This document shows, piece after piece, positions 27,546 to 36,281 of a stretch of DNA of 64,000 bases; position 1 is the first letter of the stretch; each line of letters begins with the position of its first letter. The stretch comes from Brevibacillus porteri (GTDB taxonomy: Bacteria > Bacillota > Bacilli > Brevibacillales > Brevibacillaceae). The DNA lies in the NCBI RefSeq assembly GCF_003013475.1, contig NZ_PXZO01000022.1, positions 1-64,000 on the forward strand. The letters run 5' to 3'. Both the position numbers and the translations under genes were made by a program. The notes under the pieces are model-generated. The model ran no database searches and was not told where the DNA came from. It was given only the letters and a program-made list of their open reading frames with translations.

Positions 27546-30496
27546 TATTTTTTACCTCCCACCATGTTTACATCTGCAATCGGTTCGTAATCGTCTCTCG
27601 CCCATTTGCGCTCTACTTGGACACCCATCTGAGGGTTTCGCTTCGCATAGCGGGGATTGTACATGGGCAGTGGAGTCATTCCTTTTTCTTTGAGAAACTC
27701 CATACGTACCTTTGCTTGCTTGTAGGCAGGGGTTTGCGTGCGAACGTCCCCGACGCTGCCGGTTAAAAGGTTAATGGCATTTTCATGGCTAACAGAGTGC
27801 ATAGGTACATACAATTCTTTACCGCTGACTCGATCTGTCACGAGAACACGAAGCTTAATGGCTCCGTATGAAGAGACGAGCCGAACCAACGAACCGTCTT
27901 TTAGCCCCCGATCGCGGGCAAGCTCAGGGGAAACCTCCACAAATACTTCCGGTAGCTTATATTGGATGCCTTTTGATTTATTCGTCATATTTCCTTCATG
28001 GAAATGCTCCAGTAGTCGTCCATTATTTAAAGTAAGATCAAATTCCGATGGATACTCCATAGGCGGAACATATTCAACGAGCGAAAGTCTTGCTTTTCCG
28101 TCTGGGAAGTTGAATTGATCTTTGTACAGAAGCGGCTCGTGGGTACCATCTTGTTGCACTGGCCAAAGCAAGCTGCTCCATCCTTCTAAACGATCGTAAG
28201 AGACTCCAGCATAAATCGGTGCCAGGCTCGCAATTTCGTCCATGATCTCTCCAGGGTGTTGGTAACTCCAGTTTGCGCCCATTCGTTGTGCGATTAGTTG
28301 GATGATCGACCAGTCAGGTTTTGATTCTCCCAGTGGTTCCATTACTTGATACAACCGTTGGATGCGTCTTTCCGTATTCACAAAGGTACCCTCTTTTTCC
28401 AGGGATGGAGACGCAGGTAAAACGACATCGGCAAATTGAGCCGTCTTGGTCAGGAATATGTCTTGTACGACAAAGAAATCAAGCTTGCTGAGCGTATCAT
28501 GCACGTGGTTGGCGTTGGAGTCGACCCAAGCCATGTCTTCCCCCATCAGGTACATGGCTTTCAGTTCGCCTTTCTCCACCGCTTCCAGCATTTCAATATT
28601 GGTTAAGCCTGATTTGTTCGAGATCGTTACGCCATACGCCTTTTCAAATTTGGCCCTCGCCTGATCATCCGTAATTGGCTGATACCCTGGCAGCCAGGTA
28701 GGGAGTGTCCCCATGTCGCAAGCGCCTTGTACGTTGTTGTGTCCACGCAATGGATAGGCTCCTGCACCTGATCGACCGTAGTTTCCTGTTACCAGCAAGA
28801 GATTAGAGATAGCGGCTGACGTATGCGAACCCGCGATATTCTGCGTCACACCCATTCCCCACAAAATGCAAGTACCATCTGCTTCGCGAATCATTGTGGC
28901 TGTTTCAATCAACTGTTCTTTTGTCAGCCCGGCTACTTCCACAGCATACTCCAGCGTGTATTTTTCAAGCATTTTCCGATAAGAATCAAAATCGTTTACC
29001 CGGTTTTGGAGAAAGGCTTCGGCATGCCAGCCTTGATCGATGATGTACTTCGCAACTGCCGTCAGCCAGACAAAATCGGTCCCTTGTTTTGGATGCAGGT
29101 ACAGATCGGAACGTTCGGCCATTTCATGCTTGCGCAGATCTGAGACAATCAGTTTTTGACCGTATAATTTCTGTGCCCGTTTCACGCGGGTTGCCAAGAC
29201 GGGATGACCCTCTGTTGGATTCGCACCGACGATGATGACTAATCCGGCACTTGCGATATCTTGAATGGTACCCGAGTCACCACCGTATCCTACCGTTGCA
29301 AGCAACCCATCGGTGGCAGGTGACTGGCAGTACCTGGAGCAGTTGTCAATATTGTTTGATTCAAATACCTGCCGCGCCAGTTTTTGCATGAGGTAGGCAT
29401 CTTCATTGGTCGTTTTGGATGAGCTTACAAATCCAAGCGCGTTGCCTCCGTAGTTTTGCTTGATGGAACCCATTCGCTCGGCGATCAGTGCAAGCGCCTC
29501 ATCCCACGTAGCTGGCACAAATGCGTCTCCCTTTCGAATCAAAGGTGTAGTCAAACGTTGATCACTGTTAACAAAATCCCAACCGAACTTCCCTTTTACA
29601 CAAGTAGAGACACTGTTGACTGGAGAATCTTCCGTTGGTTCTACTTTTAGAATGTGGCGGCCTTTGGTCCATACCTCAAATGAACAGCCTACCCCACAGA
29701 ACGTACATACGGTTTTCGTTTTCTTGGTCCTTGTTTCCCGCATCGCCGCCTCTACTTCAGAGATAGCAAAAATGCTGCTGTAGCCAGGCTCGACTTCTTT
29801 AATGAGATCGACCATCGGATTCAACAGGTCTTTTTTCATCCCTGACAGAAAGCCAGCTTCGCCGAGCATAGATTTCTCCATCAGTGCATTGCACGGACAG
29901 ACTGTCACACACTGACCGCATGACACACAAGATGATTCATTAATCGATTTATTATCATCCCAGATCACTCTAGGAATCTCTCGTTCCCAATCGATGGTGA
30001 GCGTTTCATTTACCTGTAAATCCTGACAAACCTCCGTGCAACGGCCACAGAGAATGCATTGATCGGGATCATAGCGATAAAAGGGATGCGACATATCCAC
30101 TTCTTCCTTTTTTTCTCGGAACGGGCGTGTTTGGTGCTCAATTTCGAGCATCTCTGCCGTATTGTGAACCCGACAATTTCCGTTGTTGTTGTCGCAGACG
30201 GTACAATACAGCATGTGGTTTTCCAAGATCCGGTCCATTGCTTCTGTCTGTGCACCTTTTGCCCGTTCGGAGGATGTAAGGATATGCATCCCTTCCTCGA
30301 TAGGAGTCGAGCATGCCCGCATCATTTTCCCGTCAATTTCACACATGCATGTATCACAAGTTTGAATGGGCCCTAATATGGGTGAGTAGCAAATGTGAGG
30401 ATGCTCTATTTCCTTTTGCAGTAAATAATCTAGGATACGGGTTCCTTCCTCCGCTTCATGCTTCACTCCATTTAGTTCAAAGCTAATTTTTTGCAT
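27545..30496 (-). CDS. fdhA: Formate dehydrogenase alpha subunit (YrhE-like, molybdopterin)
   Basis: About 983 residues, a cytosolic NuoG-like fusion. Order: 2Fe-2S ferredoxin domain (CDTCMCEIDGKMMRAC), His-Cys cluster (YCTVCDNNNGNCRVH), two 4Fe-4S motifs (CILCGRCTEVCQ, CVSCGQCVTVCPC), then the molybdopterin domain with CTFCGVGC for another 4Fe-4S and the C-terminal dinucleotide domain. The Mo ligand is Cys, not Sec, in NCSRYCQSPATDG. It should oxidise formate to CO2 and pass electrons to NAD or a quinone. The ATG at 30496 is used; a TTG upstream is itself the ribosome site. A long structured leader precedes it. Its normal maturation partner fdhD is broken nearby. Confidence 0.92.
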   Translation of the reverse strand: MQKISFELNGVKHEAEEGTRILDYLLQKEIEHPHICYSPILGPIQTCDTCMCEIDGKMMRACSTPIEEGMHILTSSERAKGAQTEAMDRILENHMLYCTVCDNNNGNCRVHNTAEMLEIEHQTRPFREKKEEVDMSHPFYRYDPDQCILCGRCTEVCQDLQVNETLTIDWEREIPRVIWDDNKSINESSCVSCGQCVTVCPCNALMEKSMLGEAGFLSGMKKDLLNPMVDLIKEVEPGYSSIFAISEVEAAMRETRTKKTKTVCTFCGVGCSFEVWTKGRHILKVEPTEDSPVNSVSTCVKGKFGWDFVNSDQRLTTPLIRKGDAFVPATWDEALALIAERMGSIKQNYGGNALGFVSSSKTTNEDAYLMQKLARQVFESNNIDNCSRYCQSPATDGLLATVGYGGDSGTIQDIASAGLVIIVGANPTEGHPVLATRVKRAQKLYGQKLIVSDLRKHEMAERSDLYLHPKQGTDFVWLTAVAKYIIDQGWHAEAFLQNRVNDFDSYRKMLEKYTLEYAVEVAGLTKEQLIETATMIREADGTCILWGMGVTQNIAGSHTSAAISNLLLVTGNYGRSGAGAYPLRGHNNVQGACDMGTLPTWLPGYQPITDDQARAKFEKAYGVTISNKSGLTNIEMLEAVEKGELKAMYLMGEDMAWVDSNANHVHDTLSKLDFFVVQDIFLTKTAQFADVVLPASPSLEKEGTFVNTERRIQRLYQVMEPLGESKPDWSIIQLIAQRMGANWSYQHPGEIMDEIASLAPIYAGVSYDRLEGWSSLLWPVQQDGTHEPLLYKDQFNFPDGKARLSLVEYVPPMEYPSEFDLTLNNGRLLEHFHEGNMTNKSKGIQYKLPEVFVEVSPELARDRGLKDGSLVRLVSSYGAIKLRVLVTDRVSGKELYVPMHSVSHENAINLLTGSVGDVRTQTPAYKQAKVRMEFLKEKGMTPLPMYNPRYAKRNPQMGVQVERKWARDDYEPIADVNMVGGKK

Positions 30497-30526
30497 ACCC
30501 TCTAAAACCTCCAAGAAAATAATAAA

Positions 30527-30590
30527 AGCCCACCATCAAACAACCTGAGCATGAACACATGGCCATGCGCAAATCGTTTGATGGTGGGCT
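30527..30590 (-). promoter_or_regulatory. Terminator-like hairpin in the fdhA leader (putative attenuator)
   Basis: A perfect 15-bp inverted repeat, arms 30527-30541 and 30576-30590 (minus strand AGCCCACCATCAAAC and GTTTGATGGTGGGCT), encloses a 34-base loop that holds a second small dyad CATGGCCATG. On the minus strand the stem is followed by TTTATTATTTTC and then the fdhA ribosome site about 12 bases later. A stable stem plus U-rich tail inside the 5' leader is how attenuators and riboswitch expression platforms look. I cannot assign it to a known riboswitch class. Confidence 0.55.
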
Positions 30591-30701
30591 AATTCCGAAG
30601 CATCCAATGATACTCGTTATCCGTCCCAACATATCTATGGGTGAGATCAGGATGATTGAGCAATTCGTCATTACTCACCATCTATGATCAGCTACGGCAA
30701 C

Positions 30702-30732
30702 ATTATATCACCGGATCTACATGGAAATCCAA
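30702..30732 (-). promoter_or_regulatory. Possible fdhA promoter
   Basis: On the minus strand TATAAT (30702-30707) with a weak -35, TTGGAT (30727-30732), 19 bases upstream. Transcription from here would give a leader of about 200 bases before the fdhA ATG, including the 15-bp hairpin. The stretch 30591-30700 between them holds no gene; partial GGTGAG/CTCACC pairings suggest folded RNA. Confidence 0.4.
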
Positions 30733-30765
30733 CTTTTTTTATGGAAGGATTGGGCACATGAAAAA

Positions 30766-30796
30766 GCTGTCAGGGAACATCAGTTCCTCCGACAGC
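30766..30796 (-). terminator. Rho-independent terminator after SGNH-hydrolase gene
   Basis: Arms GCTGTCAGGGAAC (30766-30778) and GTTCCTCCGACAGC (30783-30796) pair with one bulge; on the minus strand the stem is followed by TTTTTC. It lies about 35 bases after the stop at 30830. Confidence 0.75.
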
Positions 30797-30829
30797 GTAT
30801 CTGTGTCAATCATCTTATGATTCTACTGC

Positions 30830-33493
30830 TTACAGAAGAGGCAAGATTGCGTTTGCGTACGCTTGGGCTCCCTTTTGATTGGGATGACCGATCGAGGCAC
30901 GCTTGCAAATCTCGAAATCCAAGCCTGTGCACCCTGCTTCTGTGCAGGAGACGAGGCGCTCGGCTGCGATCAGGTCTTGAGGAGTCAGGTCCAAATTGAT
31001 GCCGAATACATAGGGATCATCCGTCAGCGCCGCATGCTCCGGACCAAAATTCGGATCGGCGAAAAAGATACGCGGTTTATCGAGCTCCGCATTTCTCTCA
31101 TCGATGACTTTCCGCAAGTAGACCTTTGATTCTGCTTCAAGCTGGGCACAGCGTTTGTATACCTTTTCCAACTCAGCTGCACCCAGAATTCCTCCGGCTG
31201 CACCGCCGCCGACACCTCCGACAATGGCCCCTACGCCAATCAATAGTGCTTCTACCACAGCCATATCGCTCTTTTCAGACACAGGTGGATAATAACCGGT
31301 AACGATGACCTTGGCTTGTGTAAATTTATTCGTCACCTCGACCAGCAATTTCTTCATGCTCACAAAGAAATAGTCATAATGTAATTTCCCCAAATCGGCT
31401 GGATGGAAAGGATTCAGAACTGTCCGAACATCGACATCGTTCATACCTCCATCCAAAAGAATCAAATCCACCAAGTCAGCCTCGCCTTTGAAGAACGCAC
31501 ATTGCTGCAGGATCGTTGGGAACGATTTAGGTACCTCGCCGTCTACGGGGGCCACTACATCATCCTTACCCTCTCCAATAATGGCGCCGGAATGAGCGAG
31601 TACTTGTGTATATTGCTTGATATTTCCTTCTCTGGCCTGAACGGCTGCACCCACGATGGAATAAAACTTCTCATGCTCCTGCAAGCCTTGCCCCCAGCTC
31701 ACGGAATCACCCATCACGAGCATATGGAAAGTTTCTAGGGTCAGTGGAATTTCATTCGAAGGTGTCCCATCGGAAAGCCGCACTTTCAGGGTCACCTGCT
31801 CACCCGCTGGATTGCTCGCAACATCGGCCGGTCGAATCAAGGTAAATTCCATTTGAGTCGAGCTTAACATCCGTACATCGGGCATTTCTTGGTTGTTTAC
31901 CAAGACAAGTGTCCCTTCGGAAAAGCCGCTTCCGTTCACAATCACTTTTTGTCCGGGCCTCACCCGTGTTTTCACTTGATTTTCTTGTTGGGCGGAAATA
32001 ACTCGTGGATTCACGAAGACGGATGCCTTGTTGGAAAGAGTCATATCTGATTGTCGTACTTGAAGCGTGCGGGAGCCCCCTGTCACGAAAGGCAAGACAA
32101 AATGGAGCATGGTATCACTTACTACCTGGGTTTTCGTTTCCGTGCCATCGATCAGCACGACATCGGTTTTGGTATAACGACTTCCTTCCAGCGTCACTGT
32201 ATCACCTGCGAATGCATAGAGCGGAGATACATGGCTAATCGATGGCTCCAAGAGCTTGCGTCTGAATTCATCTGCGTCGATGGCTCGAAAGCTGACAGGT
32301 TCAGACAATCGGCCTCCCGCATATCCGACACGACCAGCATCGGCAAATGAACCCTGTTCACCCGGTTGACCTGCTGTTCTTGGCCCTGGACCGCATGCCG
32401 TACCGAATTTTCCATTCTTGGTGTCACCCACGGCTCCACCCGGTCCGCCTGCTCCAGGATTGCCAGGAATTCCACCTGCCCCCGGGCTTCCCCCCTCAAT
32501 TGTGATCGCAAAGCCTTGCGAATAATTTTGGATGATGGTTTGTGGCGCGTACAGGGTCAACCGACCACCAGCGCCTCCATTGCCTCCCGGACCTCCGTAT
32601 CCTGCTGCACCGCCGCGCCCTCCATTTCCACCGGCTCCCGCTCCGGCTTTGCAGAAACCTGCCCAATCCAATTCAGCTGGCTTGCCTTTTCCTCCTCTGC
32701 CACCATCTCCACCGTCTTGCCCAGGCCCACCTTGTGTGCCATCTTGCCCTTTCAAGTCAAAATGAGGACGTCCCGCCAGATTAAGGACCCATAATTCGAG
32801 TTCAGGAGCAGCAGCGCCGTCGAATCCACGGTCTCCGGGCAATCCATGTGTTCCAGGTGTCCCCGGAATGCCGGAGAGCGTCGAGGACATCGGTGCATCA
32901 GGTGGTGTTATTGGTTTTTGGCGTTTGGCTGGAACATAGCGGTAAGGGCGCTCCCATGTAAACGTAACATTTTGTCCGACTGTCAACTTTTCGGCGATGA
33001 TGATCAAGTAGCGCTGCGGATATTTCAAAATAACATTGGTTCCATCCTCGATATAAATTTCCGATGCGGCCCAATAGGCAGTGTCCACCGATATATTCAA
33101 GGCCGAAACAGGAGATGGTACAGCTAATGTAGCCGTCATTTTTTTAGGAAACGGAATGGTTTGCAACAGTTCTGCTTTTCCACTCAACATTTGCAACGTT
33201 GGTGAAGATTTAGCTGAGTCGATTCGGTACGCAGACTGAATCATGGTATTCCCACTGACGAGAGTTGGGCTTGGTTTCGTTAATCCCGACTGAGGTACTA
33301 CCGTCCCACGGATCTTAAGCGACCCCAGACTAGACAGGGATGTAATTCCGAATGACTCCAGCACCGCTTTGTGATACGTCATTCGATCCTGAACCATTTG
33401 GGGGGCTGCTTGGAAGGTTGTCGGATTCACAGCCATGGTCGTAATCCCGAGCGTATTTCCCCCTGCATTGAAAGTGTTTGTAGAAGTTGACAT
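30830..33493 (-). CDS. Glycine-rich, IPT/TIG-repeat SGNH (GDSL) hydrolase
   Basis: About 887 residues in four parts: an N-terminal domain of about 200 residues; a Gly/Pro-rich stretch, roughly 205-395, with collagen-like GxP runs (GIPGTPGTHGLPGDRG) and GGNGG-type runs; two IPT/TIG-like beta-sandwich repeats, roughly 410-580; and a C-terminal SGNH hydrolase domain with the Ser in MGDSVSWG (about 597), GGMND (about 683-686) and a final His in GHPN (about 870). All three active-site blocks are present, so esterase or lipase activity is plausible. No signal peptide or anchor is seen, odd for a protein that looks made for the surface. ATG at 33493 follows AAGGGAGAGG. Confidence 0.8.
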   Translation of the reverse strand: MSTSTNTFNAGGNTLGITTMAVNPTTFQAAPQMVQDRMTYHKAVLESFGITSLSSLGSLKIRGTVVPQSGLTKPSPTLVSGNTMIQSAYRIDSAKSSPTLQMLSGKAELLQTIPFPKKMTATLAVPSPVSALNISVDTAYWAASEIYIEDGTNVILKYPQRYLIIIAEKLTVGQNVTFTWERPYRYVPAKRQKPITPPDAPMSSTLSGIPGTPGTHGLPGDRGFDGAAAPELELWVLNLAGRPHFDLKGQDGTQGGPGQDGGDGGRGGKGKPAELDWAGFCKAGAGAGGNGGRGGAAGYGGPGGNGGAGGRLTLYAPQTIIQNYSQGFAITIEGGSPGAGGIPGNPGAGGPGGAVGDTKNGKFGTACGPGPRTAGQPGEQGSFADAGRVGYAGGRLSEPVSFRAIDADEFRRKLLEPSISHVSPLYAFAGDTVTLEGSRYTKTDVVLIDGTETKTQVVSDTMLHFVLPFVTGGSRTLQVRQSDMTLSNKASVFVNPRVISAQQENQVKTRVRPGQKVIVNGSGFSEGTLVLVNNQEMPDVRMLSSTQMEFTLIRPADVASNPAGEQVTLKVRLSDGTPSNEIPLTLETFHMLVMGDSVSWGQGLQEHEKFYSIVGAAVQAREGNIKQYTQVLAHSGAIIGEGKDDVVAPVDGEVPKSFPTILQQCAFFKGEADLVDLILLDGGMNDVDVRTVLNPFHPADLGKLHYDYFFVSMKKLLVEVTNKFTQAKVIVTGYYPPVSEKSDMAVVEALLIGVGAIVGGVGGGAAGGILGAAELEKVYKRCAQLEAESKVYLRKVIDERNAELDKPRIFFADPNFGPEHAALTDDPYVFGINLDLTPQDLIAAERLVSCTEAGCTGLDFEICKRASIGHPNQKGAQAYANAILPLL

Positions 33494-33563
33494 TCTTTTT
33501 TCCTCTCCCTTATCACAATGAATGAAATAGTTTGTGCGAGCCAGTCTCCATTGCACGGACGAA

Positions 33564-33989
33564 TCATTCTTGGCTTACGCCGAATTCCTCTAACTCCCGA
33601 AAGCTGATTTTTCTTCTTTGTGGATGTGGTGTTTCTCCTCGATGCGCCCATATGATCTCCACATGATTGCCTTCCGGATCAAGAAAAGAAAAACGTGCAT
33701 ATTCGCTCTCCACATATGGACCATGTGCCAAAATTCCGTGATCCGTCAGCCTCCTCCACACTTCCTTGAAGTGATCCAACGTATCTACCCAAAATGCCAG
33801 ATGCACATGATGCGGATTATTCAGGATGAGCAAATCGTGCCTGCCCGATTGCGGATCAATCGCCAAGCATGCCGTTTCGTCGCTATGGTTCACCACTGCA
33901 AGATCAAGTGCGGTTTCATAAAAAGAGGCCAATCTGCGAACATCATGCGCGTATAAGGAAATGTGACCCATGCGGCTTAGCATTGACAT
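33564..33989 (-). CDS. VOC-family protein (glyoxalase/dioxygenase-like)
   Basis: About 141 residues with the vicinal-oxygen-chelate fold: ISLYAHDVRRLASFYETALDL at the start, VHLAFWVDTLDHFKEVWRRL, and FLDPEGNHVEIIWAH at the end. Candidate metal ligands are His in GHISLYAHD and HVHLAF and Glu in VEII, as in extradiol-type and catechol-2,3-dioxygenase-like members. Reaction unknown. A second ATG two codons in is better spaced to GGAGGG. It runs divergent from the LuxR-type regulator. Confidence 0.82.
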   Translation of the reverse strand: MSMLSRMGHISLYAHDVRRLASFYETALDLAVVNHSDETACLAIDPQSGRHDLLILNNPHHVHLAFWVDTLDHFKEVWRRLTDHGILAHGPYVESEYARFSFLDPEGNHVEIIWAHRGETPHPQRRKISFRELEEFGVSQE

Positions 33990-34177
33990 GTTCCCTCCAT
34001 CCGTTCGTATTGACTCGCCTGTTTCATCCTAACACCGACTATACGGGGCTCGATATTACTCGAAAGGATACATCCAAAAGGATACCCGTGCGATAAATAT
34101 GAGTACCCAGTATAAAAGAAGCGTAGTAAAATCGTAGGAAGAAAAAGGAAAAACCTTGTGATGGAGCAGGTGATGCT

Positions 34178-36235
34178 ATGAATTATCAGGATAGCCTTGA
34201 AGAGCTGGAAAGTCGTCTGATGGTAGGAAGAACCGAGGAAGTCCTTCATTTTTTGAAGTTGCTTGCGGATGAGCGGCGCTCCAAAAAAATCATGAATCTC
34301 TTCGGAACCGCAGGCGTAGGAAAAAGCTATTTGCTCGACGAGCTCAGGCGGCAAGCTCATCTGCGGCAAGCAGCTACTCTCTCTTTGGACAGCGAGCAAT
34401 TTTGGCACACGCCCTCTGATTTTTGCCTGCATATTTTGCAGGCATTGCATGTCTATCATAAGGGAAAAGAGCAGCATCCATCCCAATTGTTGGAGGAATG
34501 CGTTTCGAAGCTGAATGAAAAAGCGGCCGATCAAAGACTCGTGCTCTTTCTCGACATTTACGAGAACTTGGACGGCTTGGACCATTGGTTGCGCGAATAT
34601 TTTTTCAAACGATTAAGCGCGAATATCCTGATCGTGATCGCAGGGAGGCATCCGCTGTCTGAAGCTTGGCTTCTTTCGCCCGGTTGGCGGCACTTCATCA
34701 GTAGGGTCCCTTTATCCCATCTTCCTTACGATGCTGTCGAGCGGTATGCGCATTACTGTCACATTTTTGAACCGACTATCATCCAAGAAATGTGGCGGCG
34801 CTCCAAAGGGCATCCCCTTACCCTGTCATTGCTGTCCTTTACCTTGCAGCCGAAAGATCAGGAAGGAAACGGGGCTTTTCATGAGGAAATGGACACGCTT
34901 CCGTTTGTCGTAAGCCAATGGTTGCGCGAAGTTCCCGGCGAGCATTTGCGTCCTCTCGTGGAAGCAGCAGCCGTATTGCGACACTTTAATCAGGATAATC
35001 TGTCTTTTTTATTAAAAAGGGAAATCACCGCGTCCGAGTTTTTCCAATTGATCCGATTTTCGTTTGTAAGGAAAGTGGACAGCGGCTGGACGATTCATTC
35101 CTTGATGAGAGAATCTATTGCCCAGGATATGCGGGCACGGACTCCGCTTCATTTTGCAGATTTGCAAAAGCGGGCCGTTCACTACTATTATGAGAAGTTC
35201 ACCAAGTCAGCTCATTCGGTCCGTACACCAGAAGCTTTAGAGCTTACCTTCTTTTTAGGTGACGCACTCATCCGAGCCTTTTTAAATTGGTTCGACCCAT
35301 TACCCAAACCGTTCGAATCAATCCACACTGGTCATCGGGAAGAACTACTGGAGTATATCCGCAATCAGCGGCACTGTCCCTCCCCTAAAACGATCAAGCT
35401 ATTTGATCCGCACACGAACCGACATTTTGATTTTCACCTGACAGCGGAGCAAACCTTGTACCCATTGAATTGGCTTGATCATAACCGTCTATTCTCGCTG
35501 GGATACGACGTGCTTCGCGTTTTGCGCAATGATAACGGAGCGATCTCGGCACTTGCTGCAGTTGTTCCCATCAACGAAAAAACCCTTCCTTACCTGATGG
35601 AACATTCCGGTTCTCGTTCCTATTTCACTGCTCTATCCAAACAAGAGCTAGAACGGTTTCGCGTGCCGGAACACACACGCGCTGGCTGGTTCATCCACAC
35701 CATTCATCAAGATGATTACGAGGATGTTTCCCAACATACAGCTATTGGCCATATGTTGCACGGTTTGATGTTCTCCGGAGAGTTTTTGTTGTGTTCACCT
35801 TCACCATTTCCTTTTTTCAAAGCTGCCCACGAAAGTTTGGGGTTTGATATAGCCGATTTCGCCACCCACACCAACTATGACGGAGTAACACCCACCCTCG
35901 TATTTTTCCGTGATACGCAAGGCGAGCATCTTCCCGCTTATTTGCAAAAACTGCTTAAACGATCCGGATTGGATGCGGATTTTCGCCTGGAAGAAGAAGC
36001 GACTCCAGCTGCTGCTCCACCGACATCACCTGGCATAGTCACAACGATAGAAATGAGTACGCTGACGGTACGAGAACAGGAAGTAGCCAGCCTTGTGCTG
36101 GAGGGATTGACGAATGCGGAAATCGCTGCCCGCTTGTATTTGAGCGAAGTCACAGTGAAAAAACATTTGAAATCAATCTTTGACAAGATGGATGTCAGCA
36201 ACCGGACACAGTTGGTGAAAAAAATGCTTGTGTAG
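34178..36235 (+). CDS. ATPase-domain LuxR-family transcriptional regulator
   Basis: About 685 residues. An N-terminal NTPase domain shows the P-loop LFGTAGVGKSYLLDEL and a Walker B-like VLFLDIYENLDGLD, the layout of STAND/MalT-type regulators. A middle region (about 300-600) may sense a ligand. The C-terminal HTH is a clear LuxR domain: LTVREQEVASLVLEGLTNAEIAARLYLSEVTVKKHL. Expected role: ATP-dependent activator. The gene is alone on the plus strand, with the VOC gene divergent and the serine-hydrolase module convergent. A terminator follows. Target genes cannot be told from sequence. Confidence 0.86.
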   Translation: MNYQDSLEELESRLMVGRTEEVLHFLKLLADERRSKKIMNLFGTAGVGKSYLLDELRRQAHLRQAATLSLDSEQFWHTPSDFCLHILQALHVYHKGKEQHPSQLLEECVSKLNEKAADQRLVLFLDIYENLDGLDHWLREYFFKRLSANILIVIAGRHPLSEAWLLSPGWRHFISRVPLSHLPYDAVERYAHYCHIFEPTIIQEMWRRSKGHPLTLSLLSFTLQPKDQEGNGAFHEEMDTLPFVVSQWLREVPGEHLRPLVEAAAVLRHFNQDNLSFLLKREITASEFFQLIRFSFVRKVDSGWTIHSLMRESIAQDMRARTPLHFADLQKRAVHYYYEKFTKSAHSVRTPEALELTFFLGDALIRAFLNWFDPLPKPFESIHTGHREELLEYIRNQRHCPSPKTIKLFDPHTNRHFDFHLTAEQTLYPLNWLDHNRLFSLGYDVLRVLRNDNGAISALAAVVPINEKTLPYLMEHSGSRSYFTALSKQELERFRVPEHTRAGWFIHTIHQDDYEDVSQHTAIGHMLHGLMFSGEFLLCSPSPFPFFKAAHESLGFDIADFATHTNYDGVTPTLVFFRDTQGEHLPAYLQKLLKRSGLDADFRLEEEATPAAAPPTSPGIVTTIEMSTLTVREQEVASLVLEGLTNAEIAARLYLSEVTVKKHLKSIFDKMDVSNRTQLVKKMLV

Positions 36236-36240
36236 GACGA

Positions 36241-36275
36241 AAAAAGAGGAACCGTCGATGGCGGCTCCTCTTTTT
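36241..36275. terminator. Bidirectional terminator between LuxR-type and hydrolase genes
   Basis: Perfect 10-bp arms AAAAAGAGGA (36241-36250) and TCCTCTTTTT (36266-36275) with further CC/GG pairing inside. A and T flanks act as U-tracts on both strands, fitting its place between convergent genes. Confidence 0.8.
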
Positions 36276-36281
36276 AAATGG

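Noticed and set aside
30527-30590. Hairpin before fdhA considered as a SECIS element for selenocysteine
   Set aside because: It lies upstream of the gene, and the Mo-ligand codon encodes Cys with no in-frame TGA.
32366-32794. Several overlapping plus-strand frames rich in Pro, Ser and Cys
   Set aside because: Complement of the Gly-rich stretch of the SGNH hydrolase gene; the biased codons open frames on the other strand.
32380-32860. Gly-rich repeats considered as a tandem repeat array or CRISPR-like element
   Set aside because: Repeats are irregular at the DNA level and read in frame as Gly-rich protein; no constant repeat-spacer spacing.
33977-34585. Minus-strand frame of about 202 codons
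   Set aside because: Antisense to the start of the ATPase-LuxR gene, whose P-loop lies in this stretch; composition is that of a shadow frame.
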